Shown piece by piece: positions 60,285 through 64,000 of a stretch of DNA of 64,000 nt. Each line of letters begins with the position of its first letter. Position 1 is the stretch's first letter. A program made the position numbers and the translations under genes. The notes under the pieces are model-generated. The model made no database searches and had not been told where the DNA came from. It worked only from the letters and a program-made list of their open reading frames with translations. Source of the stretch: Zhengitettix transpicula (Eukaryota; Arthropoda; Insecta; Orthoptera; Tetrigidae); the NCBI GenBank assembly GCA_037074705.1, contig CM073595.1:27185501-27249500 (forward strand), read 5' to 3'.

Positions 60285-61830
60285 ATCATCTATCTAATCT
60301 ACCAAGTTGCCGGTTACGTTGTACTTCAACCCCTAGGAATGGGGGTGAAATTTGTAAAAAAAAAATATTCCGCGTACAATATTGAAACAGGAGGAGAAAT
60401 TTCGACTAAATTTGATACACATGTTCCTTTTCAACCGGAAAAACACTATAGGGGGTAAGATACGACGACCACCTCTACGGTCGGGGGTGATATTTTAAAA
60501 CATGCATTAAAGCCCGATATTTGAGTCGAGTAAATATTTTTCGGAGTCAACGAGATAGGTAATGTTTCTCCCGATGTTTTTTTTTCGCATGAAAGGAGAG
60601 AATCCTTAGGGGTGGTGGTGGAGGGTCATACCGTAAAAATAACACGAAAACAACGCAGATTTGTGTCGAATCCGCGGTTATGGAAGTCGCTGAGTTTAAT
60701 GATGACATTCAGCTTGTTTCAACCCCTGTGAGTGAGGGTGGAAGGGGAAAACAATGTTCCGCGTACAATATTTAACACGCAGCGAATTATACCAAAACCT
60801 GTGGAAAAAGTTAGTAACGATACGAAACAAACAATGGATTGGTAATACACCCCTACCACCTCTAGAGGTGGGGGCAGCACTATAGAGACATTTTATATTA
60901 CAAAGAGTATGTTTGTCTCTTAATGTACCGGGATATTTTTTGACCCTGTGAAGATACCAGGATATTTTTTACTCTGTTAAAATACCTGGATTTTATTAGC
61001 TCTTTTAGAGTACGGGGAATATTTTTCACGTTCTTACCGCACCGAAAGTATTTTTGACGCTCTCAAGGTAACATCAGTAATTTTGTTCCTCTTAAAGTAA
61101 AGGGAATATTTCTGATACTCTTTGCCTAATGATAATAATTTTATCTCGCTACTTTTGGACTAGTGAGAGTATTATTTTTTAGTCTCTTAAGGTATTGGGC
61201 ATGATTCTGACTCCCTTAAGGTACCGGGAGTATTTTGGACTGTATTAGGGTACGGGGACTCTTTTTGACTCTCTTCACGTAATGGAAATATTTTCTCTTT
61301 GGTAAGGTGAGTATTTTATTCCTCAGACAGCCGGCAGTATTTTTTTTTCTTTTTTAAGTAATTTTGTCTCCTAGGAAACAGGAAATATCATTGAATCTCT
61401 TAGGGTACCAAGGGTATTTTTTTGCTTTTTAAGGGGCCCGGAGTATATTTTGCTATATTATGGTACTGAGAGTATTTTGGACTCTCTTACAGTGCCGGGA
61501 GAATTCCTTTGGACTTTTTGTTAAGGTACCACGAGTATTTCTAACTTCATACGGTACCGAGTTTATTGTATAGCTCTATTAGGGAATTTGGAGTGTTTTA
61601 GGTGATTTCAGTGTACCGGGAGCATATTGGACTCTCTTAGGTAATTTTGAGTGTCTTGCCTCGATTACGGTACAGCGTGTCAACAAACCGGTTATGATGA
61701 AATTAATATTCCCTCAGCATAGGTAGGTTAAATCACCTCTTGACTAAAAGATTAATGTTGAATTTAAGTATTTTTTCTGGCATATATAAATAAATACCCG
61801 GGCAACACCAGGCACTCAGGGACAGCTGAG
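60285..61830 (+). mobile_element. Helitron-like non-autonomous element, copy 2
   Basis: The 5' part (60,285 to 60,720) begins ATCATCTATCTAATCTACC and shares blocks with 46,836 to 47,260. The 3' part ends near CCCGGGCAACACCAGGC at 61,797, which can form a short hairpin and resembles the Helitron 3' end (CCGGGCAACGCCGGG then TACTCAGCTAG). Here ACTCAG follows, but the final CTAG is missing. The interior is non-coding and includes the minisatellite. The end points are approximate and the class is an inference. Confidence 0.4.
60915..61680 (+). repeat. Degenerate minisatellite, about 25 units of about 30 bp
   Basis: Approximate consensus CTCTTAAGGTACCGGGAGT then ATTTTTGGA. Clear units begin near 60,918, 61,172, 61,203, 61,396, 61,486 and 61,628. 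Others are heavily diverged, with unit lengths of 27 to 35 bp. The cores 'gtaccggga' and 'gactctctta' recur throughout. No coding potential. Confidence 0.8.
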
Positions 61831-61919
61831 AGTCATTAGTGTTACAGGGAGGTCTAGATATGGTCAATACTTGGGCTAAAGAAAATAAAATGGATATTAA
61901 TGCCAAGAAAAGCGTCTAA
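61821..61919 (+). pseudogene. LINE reverse transcriptase fragment (palm/thumb motif)
   Basis: Frame from 61,821: DS, stop, ESLVLQGGLDMVNTW, then AKENKMDINAKKSV and a stop at 61,917. The pattern LQ..LD.V..W...N.M.IN..KS is the segment that follows the YADD catalytic motif in non-LTR reverse transcriptases. YADD itself is not visible. It directly abuts the Helitron-like 3' end. Confidence 0.55.
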
Positions 61920-63237
61920 ATCTCGTGCTGATAAATGAGACAGAATGTAGTCTAGGCGTGGTATTCATTCCTAGGGTGACGGGCAGCAAAAATGTAGGAA
62001 TATTCTTCAACAATAATACCCTTGGGTGAGAGGATCCGTTGAATTTCGCGACCTGAAAAGCGTAGAATTATTTATATTTCATAATGAGGAATCTAGAAAA
62101 GGGGATCTCAAAATCTAAGTAGGTGGCATTCTTAATTTTAGTGAGACAATTTCTGGGATACGTTGCAGATTTTTGGGATCCATATCGGAAAAATCAAATG
62201 GAATCGTCGAAGAAAGTTCATAAAAGCGTAGCTAAATTTGTAGGAGTCGGGAACGAAGGGAAAATTTAAATTGGGAGTTATTAACGCAAAAGAGCTATTA
62301 TGCTGGATTGGAATCAGCTACAATATCCAAAAGCCCGGTTATATCGGATGGTAGGAGCATCAGTTTATAACAAAATGCCGGTAAGAATAAAAAAACAGAT
62401 GTGGGAAAATTTAATTCCTAAGTAGAACGATTAATAACTGGAAGTGTGGGAGTGTTTGGGGGAAGCCTTCCCCATGAAATAAAATTTTGGTTGAATTGAA
62501 AAACAATTGAAGTGAAGTGTTTCCCCCATCTAATTAATTAAAATCCTAATCCAATTTAAAGTGAAGTGTTTCTTTTCTTTCTTTCATCTTCGGGGTACAA
62601 ACAAATAGATAATAAGTAATTTTATCTGCCACGGTGATATTTACCAGATTGTGGATTATTAAATACATAATATATGCACCAACTGAAAATTCTTTAAGCG
62701 CTTCGTTACGTGGAAAAGTTGACGAGGAATTAAGGTGATCTTCGGTTTATCAATCTCTCGATCTTTTGGAAAATTATGGACGACTGTCCTGTCAATAGAA
62801 CTATAATCCGTCTCGATGTAAGGGAAGATACCTCATGTTTGCAGCTCTAAATGCTAAGTGAACTGAATTTTCTAGATTATCTCAATGGACGCCAGTATTA
62901 CTCCAAAATAGGAGTTTAAGAAGAAATATTTTTCCCAAGGGTTGACTGAGGTTTCCTTGTCCCCGGAGCTTCGTGAAACACGTTACGTATGTAAAGCTCG
63001 CGTCACTTATCTCAGATTTTTCAACCTTTTCCCTCACTAAAGCACGTTTTGTATACACGAAATTTTTTTCTCTGCCTCTTTGACCTTAAAATGTTGTAAA
63101 ACATCAGGAAAATCCGTCGACATTCTTATATTAAATGGTCAAAATTAATTTCCGCAGCCACGAACGAACATTTTTGCGACAGTCAAATATTCAATTAAAA
63201 ACCAAGTTTCTCCGCCCCCCCTCCCCATAAGTTGTAA
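61920..63237. other. Unassigned DNA between two LINE fragments
   Basis: No clear coding. A short repeat 'gaagtgaagtgtttc' (near 62,510) and 'aaagtgaagtgtttc' (near 62,560) is visible. It may be later insertions inside a LINE, or unrelated sequence. Confidence 0.35.
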
Positions 63238-63573
63238 ATGCTCATGAAAATATTTGTTCATGAAAGTAAGAGACGATATATAATCTTTGATGGACGATTT
63301 GTGGTTTCCCGATCGTTTATCATCAGAATAAAAGATTTGGGTGTATTTTTTGACAGCGGGATTGATTGCGAATGTTGTCAAGTAGGGTTGCGAATTTTTT
63401 TAAGATTTCGCAAAAATATTTCAGTCGTCGGTAGCCTTAGGCAGGAAAGTGTACCAAAGGACTATGAGATGGGTCCGCTCTTTTCCGAATATGTATCGAT
63501 AGTTTATCTTATAAATACATTCAAGACTGAATACTTGGTAGAAAGATATATTTTGAATAGAATTTTTACATAA
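63238..63573 (+). pseudogene. LINE reverse transcriptase thumb-region fragment
   Basis: An open frame of 111 codons containing FIIRIKDLGVFFDSG. 'I.DLGV.FDS' is the hallmark after the palm in jockey/CR1-type LINE reverse transcriptases, usually followed by 'L.F..HI' and a 'LGFI.R' block. Here LRIFLRFRKNIS follows at the right distance, then TFKTEYLVERYI where 'KLEYASVVW' is usual. In LINE order it comes just after the motif seen at 61,821, on the same strand. No start or catalytic residues, so it is a fragment and not a gene. Confidence 0.5.
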
Positions 63574-63882
63574 TATTTATAAATACTATGCTATACAATT
63601 GGCAAGGATAACTTTAATCACCTGCGATTGATACTTTGATGTTGATTAAAAAATTGAAAGGGCGAATAGAATTGATTTTAGAGTTACCGGATTTCTGAAG
63701 AGCTTGAGGAATACTTTCATGAAATACGGCAGGAAAAATATTTGTTTTACGGCGTGGCCTGAGACTCGCATGCGCTTCCTTTGTGGAACCAGTTTCTCGG
63801 AGACAGGAAACAGAAACAGCCCAGGCTTCTTCGCGTATCTCCAGCAACTGCTATGGTAATCACTTCGCAAAGTACGGCAATC
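63574..63882. other. Possible upstream region of an edge gene
   Basis: Moderate GC content. Two overlapping minus-strand ORFs (77 and 82 aa) in different frames have no recognisable domains. I take the region as upstream sequence of the promoter at 63,883. Confidence 0.35.
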
Positions 63883-63920
63883 TATAAAAGTCAAGCAAAG
63901 TTACTCGTTTATCACAGCTG
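63883..63920 (+). promoter_or_regulatory. TATA box and initiator of a gene at the right edge
   Basis: TATAAAAG at 63,883 to 63,890. An initiator-like TTATCACAG follows, with the TCA at 63,912 to 63,914. The distance from the TATA box to the A is 31 bp, the standard arthropod Pol II geometry. A 57-nt leader would then precede the ATG at 63,971. Confidence 0.5.
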
Positions 63921-63970
63921 TTTCTCTCGTCGTTAGGTATTAATCCGCTTGCATTATCTCTTGCTTACAG

Positions 63971-63981
63971 ATGCATAAGAG
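63971..63981 (+). CDS. Possible first coding mini-exon, gene continues beyond the window
   Basis: ATGCATAAGAG followed by the splice donor GTAAAT at 63,982. It would encode Met-His-Lys and two bases of the next codon. Without splicing, ATG CAT AAG AGG meets TAA at once, so splicing is needed. A TATA box, a short leader and a first coding exon of about 11 nt are the usual layout of insect cuticular protein and some secreted-protein genes. The family is a guess, because the rest lies outside the window. An acceptor-like 'ctcttgcttacag' immediately before the ATG offers an alternative, with an intron in the leader. Confidence 0.35.
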
Positions 63982-64000
63982 GTAAATTTGGATGTCCACG

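Noticed and set aside
63614..63894. Overlapping minus-strand ORFs of 77 and 82 aa
   Set aside because: They lie in two frames of the same sequence without domains. The region reads better as upstream sequence of a + strand promoter.

Overview
The window looks like AT-rich, intron- and repeat-type DNA of an animal, most plausibly an insect or another arthropod. The evidence is remnants of an R1/jockey-type LINE, a mariner transposase, a transposase of the 'SPDL...DFFLWGYLK' family common in insects, Ty3/gypsy-like LTRs, a tRNA-derived SINE and Helitron-like ends. No bacterial-style gene and no long open reading frame is present. The species cannot be named from the sequence alone.

Region 1 (1 to about 38,200) is one object: a head-to-tail array of about 265 tRNA-Glu(UUC) gene units, all on the + strand and open at the left edge of the window. 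Each unit is 144 bp, a 72-nt tRNA gene plus a 72-bp spacer. Starts fall exactly at 19 + 144n for the first 59 units. Many copies keep a full cloverleaf, both internal Pol III promoter boxes and a T-run terminator. Many others carry mutations that should break the cloverleaf, yet these are copied around the array as part of higher-order repeats. At the right edge the units decay stepwise between 36.7 and 38.2 kb into unrecognisable sequence. It behaves like a satellite DNA whose monomer is a tRNA gene, and it is the most unusual feature here.

Region 2 (38.2 to 49.3 kb) is AT-rich DNA with degraded transposable-element debris. It holds a Helitron-like left end, several hammerhead-ribozyme-like motifs of the kind found in Penelope-like elements (40.7 to 44.4 kb, and again at 54.2 kb), a foldback structure of about 680 bp, three partial copies of one mariner 5' end, and a 1.2-kb segment bounded by a 27-bp inverted repeat.

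Region 3 (49.5 to 54.0 kb) is a cluster of diverged LTRs of one gypsy-like family. They lie on the minus strand, have TGTAAT...ATTACA ends, and each lies in or beside a (TA)n microsatellite. One primer-binding site is still visible.

Region 4 (54 to 64 kb) holds a LINE C-terminal fragment (about 56.0 kb), a transposase C-terminal fragment (58.2 to 58.5 kb), a SINE (59.05 kb), a CpG-rich island (59.6 to 60.0 kb), a degenerate minisatellite of about 30 bp inside a Helitron-like segment (60.3 to 61.8 kb), and two pieces of a LINE reverse transcriptase (61.8 and 63.2 kb). At the extreme right edge a TATA box, an initiator-like site 31 bp downstream, an 11-nt ATG mini-exon and a splice donor suggest the start of a real gene that continues outside the window. 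Apart from the tRNA genes, that mini-exon is the only candidate for a functional coding sequence.
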